This document shows, one piece after another, positions 1 through 10,668 of a stretch of DNA of 64,000 nucleotides. The DNA comes from Cryptomeria japonica (taxonomy: Eukaryota > Streptophyta > Pinopsida > Cupressales > Cupressaceae): positions 25,188,272 to 25,252,271 of the forward strand of contig NC_081405.1 of the NCBI RefSeq assembly GCF_030272615.1, in the 5' to 3' direction. The notes under the pieces are model-generated. The model saw only the letters and a program-made list of their open reading frames with translations, made no database searches and was not told where the DNA came from. The translations under genes and the position numbers were made by a program. Numbering within the stretch: the stretch's first letter is position 1; each line of letters begins with the position of its first letter.

Positions 1-1
1 T

Positions 2-3000
2 ATGAAGGAAGAAGTGTCTGACAAGAAAGCACTTGTCTCTCGCATTGACAACTCTAATGAGTGGATAATTGATACTGATTGTTCTCACCACATGACTGGT
101 GATAGGAGAAAGTTTCTATCTCTAGAAGAATATGATGGAGGTGTTGTCAGACTTGGCAATGATGCACCATGTTTGGTGAAAGGTAAAGGATCCATCTCAC
201 TGAATGGACCTATTGAGTGTTGCTCAGCTAAATGATAAAGGACTCATTTTGGAGTTCAAAGGTGGAGTCCAAAGTATAATTGGAAAGAGTGGTGAACTTA
301 TTGCCACTAGTAAGCAGACCAAAGGTAACTTATTTCAGTTGAATGCCAAAATAAGTCGGTGTCTAATGGCTAAGTTTGATGACAGTTGGATATGGCATAG
401 GAGACTTTGTCATTTGAACTTTGATAATATTGTAAAGGCTAGTAAGATCAAGGTAGTAAGAGGATTGCCTTTGCTGAACAAACCAGAGAATTCCTTGTGC
501 AAAGAATATCAACTTGGGAAGATGCCTTCCTCAACTTTCAAAGGTAAGTCTTTCTCAGCAGAAAACTTACTTGACCTTGTGCATACTGATTTGTGTGGTC
601 CTATGAAAACTAGAAGTATTCAGGGAGATATGTATTTCATGATTCTTACTGATGACTACTCAAGAATGATGTGGGTCACATTCTTGAAAGACAAGTCTGA
701 GGCTTTTGAAAAATTCAAAGCCTTCAGAGCATTAGTAGAGAAGGAAAGTGGTCAAAAGATAAAATGCCTAAGAACTGAACAAGGAAGTGAATTCACTTCT
801 GATGAATTCAAAAAGTATTATGAAGATAGCGGTATCAAGAGGTAGTTGTCTGCCCCAACGACACCACAATAGAATGGCATAGTAGAAAGGAATAACAGGT
901 CTATAGTTGAAGTGGCTAGAACAATGTTGATTCAAGGAAAGGTTGCTCATTCTTTTTGGAGCGAAGCGGTGAGAACTGCAATCTATACTATGAATCGGGT
1001 ACTCATCAAGAAAGAGTTAAAACTCCTTATGAGTATTGGACTGGAAAAACTCCCACTATGAGTTACTTTAAAGTGTTTGGTAGTAAGTGTTATATCAAGA
1101 GAGGTGAGCATTTGAACAAATTTGATGCTAAAAGTGATGAAGGAATATTTTTGGTATATTCCACTAAGAGAAAAGCTCTCAAGTGCCACAACAATAAAAC
1201 ACAGAAAATTGTTGAGAGTATCAATGTTAGGGTTGATGAATCCCCTGAGGAACCTGAGGAAACCTGTAGAGAAGAAGTGGAAGATGAACTGGGAATAGCC
1301 TTCTAGGAACCGGTTAAGAAAGAAACAAGTAAAGATCTTAGTGTTCTTGTACCGATAGAAGTTGCAGTAGGAGAAGAAGAAGAGCTAAGTGAAGAAGAAG
1401 AAGAAAAGCTATCAGATCAAGCTAGAGTCATTCCTAGGTATGTGAAACTATATCATGATCCAAAACAAATCATAGGAGATAAAGATGAAGGGTTACTCAC
1501 AAGAAGAAAAGTGAAAAAACTCTTGCATGATTTCTGAATTAGAGCCCAACACTTCCAGAGAAACACTTACAGATGAAGATTGGATTAAAGAAATGGAAGA
1601 GGAGCTAGACCAGATAGAAAAGAATGCAACATGGTCTCTGGTACCCAGACCAAAACACAAAAATGTCATAGGTACCAAATGGGTCTTCAAGAATAAGGTA
1701 AATGAAGAAGACACAGTTGTAAGGAACAAGGCAGGACTTGTATGCAAAGGATATGCTCAGGAGGAGGGAGAAGACTATGGAGAAACCTTTGCATCTGTGA
1801 CTAGACTAGAAGGTGTACGAATGCTACTTGCATTTGCAGCATTTAAGGGTTTTAAGGTTTATCAGATGGATGTGAAGTCTGCATTTTTTAGTATATTGAG
1901 CAACCAGAAGGGTTTGTCTTATCAGAAGATAGTAACATAGTGTGTAGATTACACAAAGCCTTGTATGGATTGAAACAAGTACCTAGGGCATGGTATGAAA
2001 GGTTACACTCTCATCTTGTGAAGATTGGATTTCAGAGAACAAGTGAGGATAGCAACATCTACTTAAAATCTGAAGGTGATCAGATTCTAATTTGTGAAGT
2101 ATTTGTAGATGACATAATCTTTGGAGGAGATGATAAAATGAGTCATGCTTTTGCAGATGAAATGAAGAAAGAGTTTGAGATGTCTCTGATTGGAGAGATA
2201 AAATTCTTCATTGGTTTATAGATTCAGCAAATGAAAGAGGGTATCTTTATTACCCATTCCAAGTATGTTAAAGAGGTATTGAAGACCTTTGGCATGGAGG
2301 AAAGCAAACTAGTTGGTACATCAATGGTGACCAGTTGTAAACTGACTAAGGAAGATGATTCAGCATTGGTGAATGAGAAGGAGTATCGGTCAATGATTGG
2401 TAAGTTGCACTATGTGGTGCACAACAGACCAAATATTGCCCATGCAATAGGCATAGTAGCTCATTTTCAGAAAAGTCCAAGAGAATCCCACTTGGTAGTT
2501 GTCAAGAGGATTCTTAGATATCTGAAAGGAACAACTAACTATGGCTTGTGGTATCCATATAATGGTGACTATAACCTCAAAGTATATACCGATGTCGATT
2601 GGGCAGGTAATGTGGACGACCAAAAGAGCACAACTGGTGGAGTGTTCTTTCTTGGTGGAAGACTAGTCTCATGGACAAGTAAGAAGTAGAGTTGTACTTA
2701 TCAGTCTACAGCTAAAGCAAAATATGTGGCAGCATTTATGAACTACACTCAAGCAATCTGGATGAAACATGTATTGGAAGGTTTCAAAGTACCTGTATCT
2801 GAACCGGTGAATATATTTTGTGACAACACAAGTGCAATAAATATTTCCAAGAATCTCATATTGCATACTAGAACTAAGCACATTGAGCTTAAGTATCACT
2901 TCTTGAGAGAGAAATTTCAGAATAAGGAGGTTGTACTACAACATGTTTCTAGTAAGGAGCAGCTAGTAGATATATTCACTAAGCCCTTACCGAAGACTAT

Positions 3001-3055
3001 ATTTACCTATTTGAGAGGTAAATTAGGGGTTCTACCCCTTCATGAAGTCAACTAA
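2..3055 (+). pseudogene. Decayed copia polyprotein (protease, integrase, RT, RNase H)
   Basis: In life this polyprotein would supply the copia enzymes. Visible in order: the protease site region reads DTDCSHHMTGD near base 80, where the family has D-S/T-G, so the catalytic glycine is replaced. The GAG-pre-integrase motif WHRRLCHLNF lies near 395, the integrase core HTDLCGPM near 583 with DDYSRM near 650, RT with FVDDIIFGG at 2102-2128, and RNase H with YTDVDWAG near 2586. A deletion with frameshift near 205-215 removes the stretch between protease and the LLSVAQL motif. Further frameshifts lie near 1018 and 1888. In-frame TAG stops occur at 843, 870, 2219 and 2687 and a TGA near 1534. The frame from 1940 to 3055 is continuous except for two TAGs. 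Identification is firm; function is lost. Confidence 0.93.
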
Positions 3056-3274
3056 AGTTGTGTGTTCCACATCAGTCAGGTACTATAGTGTCAAATCTTT
3101 CTAGATTGATGTGTTGAAGGATGCTACTCCATAGGGGGAGCATCATAGTAGAGAATAGAATCTTGTGCCTCCACTTTGGCATTGTTGTCAAAGTGGGAGA
3201 AGATATATGTTAATGCAGATACACTGGTCTATGATGTCTACAGTTGCAATGCTACAATGAGTATTGCCATCAAT

Positions 3275-3289
3275 GCCAAAGGGGGAGAT
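3275..3289 (+). other. Polypurine tract of copia A
   Basis: The purine run AAAGGGGGAGAT directly precedes the LTR start TGTTGG. It is the usual priming site for plus-strand DNA in copia elements. A near-identical tract appears reversed at 53871-53887 in copia D. Confidence 0.85.
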
Positions 3290-4739
3290 TGTTGGCATAT
3301 GATGAACCAGTTGTTGATATGATGATAGTGTATGTTGTCATTGATGTCAATAAGTGTAAGTAAACTGGTATGTAGATTCAAAGAAGTTGGTGAACCAGTA
3401 TGAAGATTGAAAGAAGTTGGTGAACCGGTATGAAGAAATGCAGTGAACTGGTGTCAGGGTTTCACTAAGTGTGACTGCTAGTTGGTAGTCTCAGCTCTAG
3501 GGTTTCCGGTTTGACAATCCATCTTGTATGATGCAACTGATGACATTCTCTTATGAGTTAGCTAAGAAATGAGGATGAGATCGAGGTGCCATGTCAACCT
3601 TGTGCATGTGAAGCATTTCCTTGAGGATCTTGCATGAGAAGATTGATTGTATTCAAAGTCTACCTCAGGAATGAACATTCTTCTTAGCGGTATGAGAAGA
3701 AAGTGTGATGAGTTACTAATTCCCATGTGCGGTGAAAAATGAATGATGTAGATTGTCTTATGATTTGTTTGAGATTGTATTTCTCTATGAAAGTGTTTGG
3801 ATGGTCAGGATTGGACTGCCTGTATTGTGAACCTAAGATGCTTAGGGTTTAGGGTTTAGGGTGTATACTACCAACCTGATTATTGTCTATAAGGTCGATG
3901 ATGTTTGTTATTGTAAGTTGTTGGAAAATGTTATGTGTGTATCCGAGTGATTAGATACTTGCCAGACCAATAAGAGAAAACTGTAGAGTGTGATTCTAGA
4001 ATTAGAGGAACTAAAAAGGATCTGCCTTGGCATGTAGTGTTGTTATCAGATCAAAATTTTTACCTGTTGTCTTCTAACCATTTCAACAATTGGAAAATCC
4101 CTTTACCGGGTAGCTTTAACAGGATTACTGTAAATCCTCTAGCCAGGTGACTCAAGTTTATTGAGTTCTTTAAATCCTCTAGCAAGGTAACCTTTAACAG
4201 GGTATATAGCCATCCCTTAACTGGGTGATCTTTAATAGGATCAGTTCCTAGCAGAACCTTATTGTAAAGTCTTTAATCAGACTAGACTCCTAACAAAGCA
4301 AGCTTCAAAAAAGTTCAAAAACAAGCTTGTGGGTATTCATCCCCACCATGGTTTTTCCCATTTGAGTTTACACATGAAAAAATTGTGTGTAATGTGTTGT
4401 GCATTTTTCATGCGATGATTAAGGGTTCTTTGTTTGAGTGATTATGCATGCAGAGTTATAAAGTTATGGTATTACTGTTACACCACATGCATATGTTTTT
4501 TGGTGAAGTTGTTATCAAATATTGAATGTATCTAAAGTGTTCAGACTTATCATTTTATGTTGTCTAAAGTCTTACTATATTTAACGAGTATTTCTATGGT
4601 TAAGTTTAGTAATAAAGATAACCAGTTGGTATTGCTTTAACTTGATAAGTTGTTGAGAAAGTTTTTGTCTGTACTAATTCACCACCCCCCCCCCCTCTCA
4701 GTACCAATTAGGGTATCTAATGTTCATCATTATTCATCA
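3290..4739 (+). repeat. 3' LTR of copia A (about 1450 bp)
   Basis: It starts TG right after the polypurine tract and ends near CATCA at 4739. It carries the poly-C stretch (4683-4695) and the block CCCCACCATGGTTTTTCCC near 4350. Both features also occur in the solo LTR at 40552-41947 and in the truncated LTR at 51448-52779. The CA end is inferred by matching the solo LTR, whose end is fixed by its target duplication. Confidence 0.85.
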
Positions 4740-4797
4740 TATATATATGTACATACATACATACATAAATATGTATGTATATGTATATATATGTATG
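4740..4797. repeat. TA/GTAT microsatellite, fragment 1
   Basis: Short TATA, CATA and GTAT repeats lie between the copia A LTR and the next LTR. This is the leftmost of five fragments of what appears to be one original microsatellite split by insertions (others: 6374-6565, 19186-19204, 20292-20312, 33222-33352). Confidence 0.8.
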
Positions 4798-6373
4798 TGT
4801 AGCATCGGAATTAGGAATCATCAAAGACAAGTAGATCAATCAAAACACTAGACATGATAACTCAATCATGAGAGCACTCATTGCAAATGAACCTAATCCT
4901 AAGCACACTCAATAGAGATATGAAAATAAAGCATTCAAAATGAAAGATTATGCAAACCAAATGCAGAATTGAATGCTCCTTCCATGTGGCTCCATTGTTG
5001 TTCTTTCCTCTTCAATGGATTTGTGGATCTCACCTACAAGTGCACATACAATTGAAAGCAAGATTGATGAAAAGCTCAAGAGTACTAGAAGCATAAGTTC
5101 GGTAGTTTGATTAAGGATTCGGATTGAAGGGATTGATTGAAGAAAATCATCCAATTTATAGAAGAATTGGAGAGATGACAAGATTAGCATGATCCAATTC
5201 AAATGGAAATTGCAAATCAATTATGTCAATTATGACAAATTATGACAAATTATGCACTTTCTATGCAAAATTTGTTGATTGATAATTTATGACAAATTAT
5301 GACAACTTCTATGTCAAAATTGATTGATTGTCAATTATGACAAATTATGACAAATTGAAATGTTATTTCCATGAATTTAGGAGAGAAATAGGAGGAAATT
5401 GAAATTAGAAATTAAAAAAATTAAAATTGAGGAAATGAGGTAAATTAATTAATAATTTGTCATTTATTAATTAATTCACCAAAGAGGAATAATTAGCCAA
5501 TTAAATGAACATTTAATTGTAATGATAAGACTTAGGATTAATAATAATTTAGTAATCCTAGAGGAAGAAATGGCAAATTAGGTTAAATGAATAAATCATA
5601 AAACCCTAGAAGACGAATTAGAAATGTGAAAATGACAATTAGGTCTTGATTGAAGATAATTAATGTCCTGATTTTGAATTGATAAATGACCAATGCGACA
5701 AAAATGATTTGATTGATAAATGCGCCAATTGATGAGGAACAATGACAAATTGATCCAAATTGACATAATTGAGACAGACAACGATCGATGACAAATCGGT
5801 CGCAAAATGACAAAATTGACAAGTGGACAAGGATCGACAACAAAATAGATTGCAAGATGACAAGATTGATAATGACCACGATCGATGACAAATTGATCGC
5901 AAGATGACAAGATCGAACATGACAATGATCGATGACAAATCGATCGTAAAATGACAAGATTGATAAACCGATCGCCAGATGATAAGATTGAAAAGAGGAC
6001 AAAACCCTAATTAGGAATGACGATGTCCAAAATGATAAGATTGATGATAAAATTGATAAGAGAGCAATGATTGATGACAGACTGATCGCAAGATTGATAG
6101 GAGGACAAAACCCTAATTAGGATTGACGATGTCCAAAATGATGACAAATTAGCACGCACATTGATGCAATAAGATAAAATCGATCAAAATCATGACTGGA
6201 TAACGTTGTCGACAAGACCAAATTTGAGGAAGAATGACTCGATGCTCGCAAATGATAAAGACCAAGTGCATGACATAGGAGAAATGTTAATGCGATGCAA
6301 AAACCTAAAATGAGGCAATGCGCAAATGTTAAAGTATGACCTCGCAAGCGTTGACCATTTTTGGGTGTCTACA
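4798..6373 (+). repeat. Solo LTR (1576 bp) with 5-bp target duplication gtatg
   Basis: The segment begins TGTAGCATCGG, ends GGGTGTCTACA, and is flanked by gtatg on both sides (4793-4797 and 6374-6378). TG...CA ends plus a matching duplication show a complete LTR. No internal domain or second LTR is present, so it is a solo LTR left by unequal recombination. Its start TGTAGCATC resembles the gypsy LTRs of G1 and G2, so a gypsy origin is likely. Orientation is set from that start. The target duplication lies in repetitive sequence, which weakens it slightly. Confidence 0.75.
5225..6141. repeat. Degenerate tandem repeats inside the solo LTR
   Basis: Two blocks are seen. At 5225-5360 the word AATTATGACA recurs. 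At 5690-5990 a unit of about 50 bp rich in GATCGATGACAAATCGATCG and CAAGATGACAAGATTGA recurs. A further word, CCCTAATTAGGA followed by GACGATGTCC, occurs at about 6005 and again at about 6111, a period of about 106 bp. These repeats produce long spurious reading frames; I see no gene. Confidence 0.8.
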
Positions 6374-6394
6374 GTATGTATATATGTATGTATG

Positions 6395-6471
<77 letters not shown>

Positions 6472-6528
6472 TGTATGTATATGTATATGTATATGTATGT
6501 ATTTATGTATATGTATGTATATATGTAT

Positions 6529-6559
<31 letters not shown>

Positions 6560-6565
6560 GATATA
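6374..6565. repeat. GTAT/TA/CA microsatellite, fragment 2
   Basis: Runs of GTAT, TA and finally CA repeats make up this stretch. It contains the right target-duplication copy of the solo LTR (6374-6378) and the left copy of G1 (6561-6565, atata). The open frames that cover it are repeat artefacts. Confidence 0.92.
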
Positions 6566-6931
6566 TGTAACGTCGTAAATTGTACGCACTTGCTAGGGTG
6601 GTACAATTTCACACCTAGTTTAGCACCCGCCTTGGTGCATTTTACATTTTGCATTGCATTTCTCCTTTAGCACTTAATTAATCAAATTAATTAGGTCTAA
6701 GGTCATATTTCATCATCCTCTACATCATAAAGTTGGGCCCTTTCATTAAAGTGTGCCCTCTTCATTTTATTCCTCCAATAAATCACTCAATCAAAAACCC
6801 TAATTAAGTCCTATTTTGAACTTGGGGGCTTGGTTTTGGGGGTCAAAACATCTCGAAATCACCTGTAACTTCGGGATTCTCTCTAAAATCATCATATCCG
6901 ACGGCCCTAAAAATTTGGTGAAAAGTTGTCA

Positions 6932-6961
6932 GGACCGTGGCGCCCGGAGTGCACATGGTCC
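6932..6961 (+). other. Conserved LTR stem-loop (GGACCGTG / CATGGTCC)
   Basis: An 8-bp stem with one G-U pair closes a 14-nt loop. The same arrangement appears in the 3' LTR of G1 (17940-17969), both LTRs of G2 (21167-21193 and 32782-32808) and, with one mismatch, the LTR fragment at 28574-28603. Function is not known to me. Confidence 0.6.
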
Positions 6962-7574
6962 CGGACATTTTTCCCAAAATTTTAGGAGCACAATCCAATC
7001 ATAAAATAAAGCTTAACCCCAAGAAATTGGCGGGAGATTCAATCTCTAGGTCGGCCAAAAGATGAAATTATGACCTAGGGTTTCATACATAAGAGCTCTC
7101 TTTCTTCATTTGAAAGGATCCGATTTTTGTTTCAGGAACCTCATATGCAGCGAAAGAGCAGATCTTTGAAGACTTCAACAGCATTCAACATCCCTCTATT
7201 AAGCATTTATCAATTTCATTCATCCATTTAGGGCTTGGAAGACATTGAAGAACAATAGGAGATTACCGACTAAAGATTGGCGTGTACCCCTCCCTTGGGG
7301 GTTGGATATGATTTAATGTTGTTTTCATGTCTTTGCATAAGCTTCAATACATCACTTATTCATGCTTTAGATCACTTTGCATCTCGATTTAGAGCATTTA
7401 CATCGTCATTTACAAGCAATTAGGGTTTACTTTCTAGGTTGCTCTAGTTTGCTTGCTTCCATTTTAGGATCTTGCACACACACAAGGTCTGCACACACAA
7501 TACATTTTACAATACAACTTGGCTATTCATGGAGGTGGAAATCACTGAAGTGGGGGTTTGACTAAGGCAAAACC

Positions 7575-7582
7575 CTATATAG
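7575..7582 (+). promoter_or_regulatory. TATA-like element in the G1 5' LTR
   Basis: CTATATAG lies about 650 bp before the LTR end, a plausible position for an LTR promoter. No transcription start can be seen from sequence alone. The same box is present in the 3' LTR near 18585. Confidence 0.4.
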
Positions 7583-8225
7583 CCGCCCACACCCTTTTCA
7601 GATATAAGTGCAGGTTTTGGGACTTGGACGACGCCGCAGGTTACAGATCCGGGAAAAGCGGGTCGAGACAGCACTCCATACCAAATTGTAGAGAAAAAGA
7701 CCTGGACAGGGGCATGGGGCACCCTGGTCCTGCCAGGACAGGGGCGCTGGGCACCCTGGTCCCAGGGATAGAGGCGTTGGGCAACCTGGTCCTCCTGACA
7801 GACAGCATTTTTGACAATTTCTAGAGTGCAAGATAGTAGTTTCAGGAGCAGTTTCCGGCACAGTATCAGGACAGTGGCGCTCGCGCCCCCGTCCTGAACA
7901 TTTTCAATCATATTTTGACTCTGGGTATGCATCTGCATTCTTATTTCGTCCTTGTATTCACAGTTGTTCATTGTTTAATCTCAATTCTGCAATCTTGTTA
8001 TTCGTTTGTACATGCATTTTGGGATTAGGACTTGAACTTGCATCATTTTATCTTTCAATTACAACAAAGGAATAGAAATCCTAATAGGTAGCCCATGGCT
8101 CTCTCTTTCACAAAAAGAAGTAGCCAATTGTGTGATACCTCTAGGCTCTTTCGTATTCTGTAATGTGTGTCAAAAGGTAGGATTAGGGTATGTTAACCTA
8201 GTCTCGCTTTTTCCCTTACACATTT

Positions 8226-8242
8226 TGGTGAACCCGACGTGA
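8226..8242 (+). other. Primer-binding site of G1
   Basis: TGGTGAACCCGACGTGA begins three bases after the LTR end, where a tRNA primer anneals for minus-strand synthesis. G3 carries the same first 13 bases in reverse (47424-47438), and G2 has a variant (21571-21585). I do not assign the tRNA. Confidence 0.75.
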
Positions 8243-8391
8243 ATCTATCATTGCTTCCTCTTTAATTGCATTTGTTAGATCTAGATCTAGATTTAGTGTG
8301 TTTTCATTTCATTTTCATTAAAAAGAAAAAAAAAAAAAGAGTGTGTTTCTTTGCATTGTGTGTTTAAATTTTATGCAACCTTTATTTCAAA

Positions 8392-10611
8392 ATGTCAGAT
8401 TTTTATTTGCAAAATGTTCGTGCTTATGATGATTATTATGAGTATAGCCAAGATGAATTAGATGAAGCTTTAGATGAGTTTTTGATCCCTAAAGATGCCA
8501 AACCTTCATTTTACCAGAGACTCATAAACCTTGTTACTATGCCATTTAGGTGCGATGAGAAAGATAAGTCAACTGGTTCCTCTCAAGGATACATTCCTAT
8601 CAACTCTTCCACTAAATCTAGTAACATGGTTGTTTTCAATAATCCCCTCTATGAGGAGATGTCTCCTTTTGAATCAAAAGATAAACCTTTTAATCGATAT
8701 GATCATGCTTTGTTGGATGATGCTCTTGATGACTTTGTGGCTTTATCGAAATCTTTAAACAAGAACAAGACTTCTAAATTGGTTAACATGATAAACTTGA
8801 ATGAGCATAACAAGCCTCTCTTTGACGTCCAAGGTGCTTATCCTTCTCCCACCTTTCAAGTTCCTAAATCACCTCTCCTTACTATCCAAGGAGGGTATGA
8901 TCATGATTCCTTTCATACTTCAAATAAACCAATCATCACCATGCAAGGAAGAAAACCTATAAGTCCTTATAGTTATGCCAAGCAATTAACTAGAGAGAGT
9001 TATCATGCGGTTGCCCATACTTATCACACCAGAAATAATAGGCAGCCTAATCCTCCTCCTGTTATTCTAGTTTCTCTTCCTAATCCTCAACCAATTCTTC
9101 CACAAGCTCCCCGTATTTCGCAAGTTATGGGTAAGGAATATGATCTCATAGAACAACTTAAAGCTACCCCTGCCAAGATATCCCTCTGGGATTTGATTCA
9201 AACTTCTTCCGCTCATCATGGAATGTTACAAGATGCCTTGAAAGATTTGAATGTTCCTCCACCGAATACATCTAGTAATATAGCATCTTTGGTTAACTCT
9301 GTGATGAATCCTAAGGCTCAAATTGTGTTTACCCAAGATGAGTTGCCTACTAGTGAAATTCAACATCAATATGATCCCTTGATGATTGTGGTTATCATGA
9401 AAGACACTGCTATAAGACGAACACTAGTAGATAATGGCTCTGGCCTTAATGTGTGTAGCATTAATCTATTGCATAAAATGAATGTGGATACATCTCTCAT
9501 TGAGCCTGACTCTCGTCCCATTCAAGGCTTTGATAATGTGGCTAAGACTTCATTAGGTATTATCACCTTACCTCTCACAGTCGGACCTGTTACTTTGCCT
9601 ACTCCTATCCATGTTATGTCGGGAAATTTAACATACAACTTGTTATTAGGAAGACCTTGGATTCACAGTATGCAAGCTGTCCCCTCTACATTGCATAGAC
9701 AAGTTAAATTTATTTATAACAATAAGACATATACCTTGATAGGTGATACTAATTTCCAAGCTTGTCTACAAACATCTACTTCCAAAGGGGGTTCTTCTAA
9801 GCCATCCTCGTCTAGTGATGACTCTTTAAACAAGATACCTATTGATGAATCTTTGCTCTCTGATGATCAAAATTCTTTGGATGAGTCTAGAGCTTTTGAA
9901 GAAGATTCTTCTCGACTTGAATCTACACATAAGAAGGATTTTGATCCTGAGAAGGTTCTCGCAGAAGACGAATGGGGATCTCTTGATTTCAATCCCACAT
10001 TTGTAGGTGAATATAAGGTTCCTTCTAGAGAGCTTAAAGTTGAAAAGAAGGAAGAAGCTAAAAATCAATCAATCTTACCTGAACCTATGAGTAATAATTT
10101 TGTGGCCGCTTCTCAAACTTCTTCTCCTCACACCTCTAATTCTGAAGAGTTTGATTCTTTGTCTTATGAAAAACCACCTTCTCTTTCTGAAATGGCTGAT
10201 CGTTATGGTCGTGGTTTTCGCATTTTTGCTAAGCATGGGTATCATGGAAATGGTTGTGGTGCTCATGAACAAGGGATAAAGGTTCCTCTAGAGAATAATT
10301 TTCACAATTATGCCTTTGGACTTGGCTATAATCCCTGCAAGCGCACTAAAGCTTCTAAAAGACCATGCATTAATGTTAATGCTATTTCTACATCTCTATC
10401 AATGCAACACCCTGAGTATATTGATGGGGATCCTTCGTGTGCCTATGCTTTGGATGTCTTCCCTACCAATGATGCTTTAGCTGAATTCTTGGGAGCATAT
10501 GACACTCTTCCTCGTTATCATCACAATAGGGGACTCCCTTATTGTTTAAATACTGAAGCCTATTTTGGAAAAGAGATCGATAATGATGAGATTGTGAAAG
10601 AATTCCCTTAG
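8392..10611 (+). CDS. G1 ORF1: acidic N-terminus, aspartic protease, G-patch-like segment
   Basis: This 739-residue frame is the front half of the G1 polyprotein. The N-terminus is acidic, with related motifs DELDEALDEF (about residue 22) and HALLDDALDDF (about residue 104); I recognise no capsid fold and no CCHC knuckle. A retroviral-type aspartic protease follows at roughly residues 320-430, with active site VDNGSGLN near 347 and the downstream motif LLLGRPW near 417. The usual T or S of the D-T/S-G triad is N here. Residues about 600-635 resemble a G-patch: Gly-rich, GYHGNGCG followed by EQGIKVPL. The frame ends at TAG 10609-10611, but the next ORF is in the same frame 57 nt later, so the two were probably one polyprotein. 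ATG 8392 is the first after the primer-binding site. Confidence 0.85.
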   Translation: MSDFYLQNVRAYDDYYEYSQDELDEALDEFLIPKDAKPSFYQRLINLVTMPFRCDEKDKSTGSSQGYIPINSSTKSSNMVVFNNPLYEEMSPFESKDKPFNRYDHALLDDALDDFVALSKSLNKNKTSKLVNMINLNEHNKPLFDVQGAYPSPTFQVPKSPLLTIQGGYDHDSFHTSNKPIITMQGRKPISPYSYAKQLTRESYHAVAHTYHTRNNRQPNPPPVILVSLPNPQPILPQAPRISQVMGKEYDLIEQLKATPAKISLWDLIQTSSAHHGMLQDALKDLNVPPPNTSSNIASLVNSVMNPKAQIVFTQDELPTSEIQHQYDPLMIVVIMKDTAIRRTLVDNGSGLNVCSINLLHKMNVDTSLIEPDSRPIQGFDNVAKTSLGIITLPLTVGPVTLPTPIHVMSGNLTYNLLLGRPWIHSMQAVPSTLHRQVKFIYNNKTYTLIGDTNFQACLQTSTSKGGSSKPSSSSDDSLNKIPIDESLLSDDQNSLDESRAFEEDSSRLESTHKKDFDPEKVLAEDEWGSLDFNPTFVGEYKVPSRELKVEKKEEAKNQSILPEPMSNNFVAASQTSSPHTSNSEEFDSLSYEKPPSLSEMADRYGRGFRIFAKHGYHGNGCGAHEQGIKVPLENNFHNYAFGLGYNPCKRTKASKRPCINVNAISTSLSMQHPEYIDGDPSCAYALDVFPTNDALAEFLGAYDTLPRYHHNRGLPYCLNTEAYFGKEIDNDEIVKEFP

Positions 10612-10668
10612 TTAAAGGATACTCCTCAACAAAGTAATCTTCTCATAAGTGACACCACTGATGTTAAG

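Larger units (their letters stand above)
1..4739 (+). mobile_element. Copia element A (Ty1/copia), 3' part; 5' end lies outside the window
   Basis: The coding order protease remnant, GAG-pre-integrase, integrase, reverse transcriptase, RNase H is the Ty1/copia order. It is followed by a polypurine tract (GGGGGAGAT) and an LTR beginning TGTTGGCA. The element is decayed by frameshifts and stop codons and is certainly non-autonomous. Its LTR ends exactly where a TA/GTAT microsatellite begins, so it may have inserted into that microsatellite. The missing 5' half means neither the 5' LTR nor the target duplication can be checked. Confidence 0.92.
6566..8222 (+). repeat. 5' LTR of G1 (1657 bp)
   Basis: It runs from TGTAACGTCG to CCCTTACACA. 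It contains a stem-loop (6932-6961), a TATA-like CTATATAG at 7575-7582 and a GC-rich repeat near 7700-7800 that the 3' LTR has shortened by about one unit. The boundary follows from alignment with the 3' LTR and the adjoining primer-binding site. Confidence 0.93.

Noticed and set aside
5583-6002. Three overlapping minus-strand frames with hydrophobic repeats
   Set aside because: They follow the tandem repeats of the solo LTR (GATCGATGACAAATC units) in all three frames, which is typical of repeat artefacts.
6190-6670. Long open frames on both strands rich in Tyr, Cys, Met, His and Thr
   Set aside because: They are translations of the GTAT/TA/CA microsatellite and not genes; the same holds for 33147-33440.
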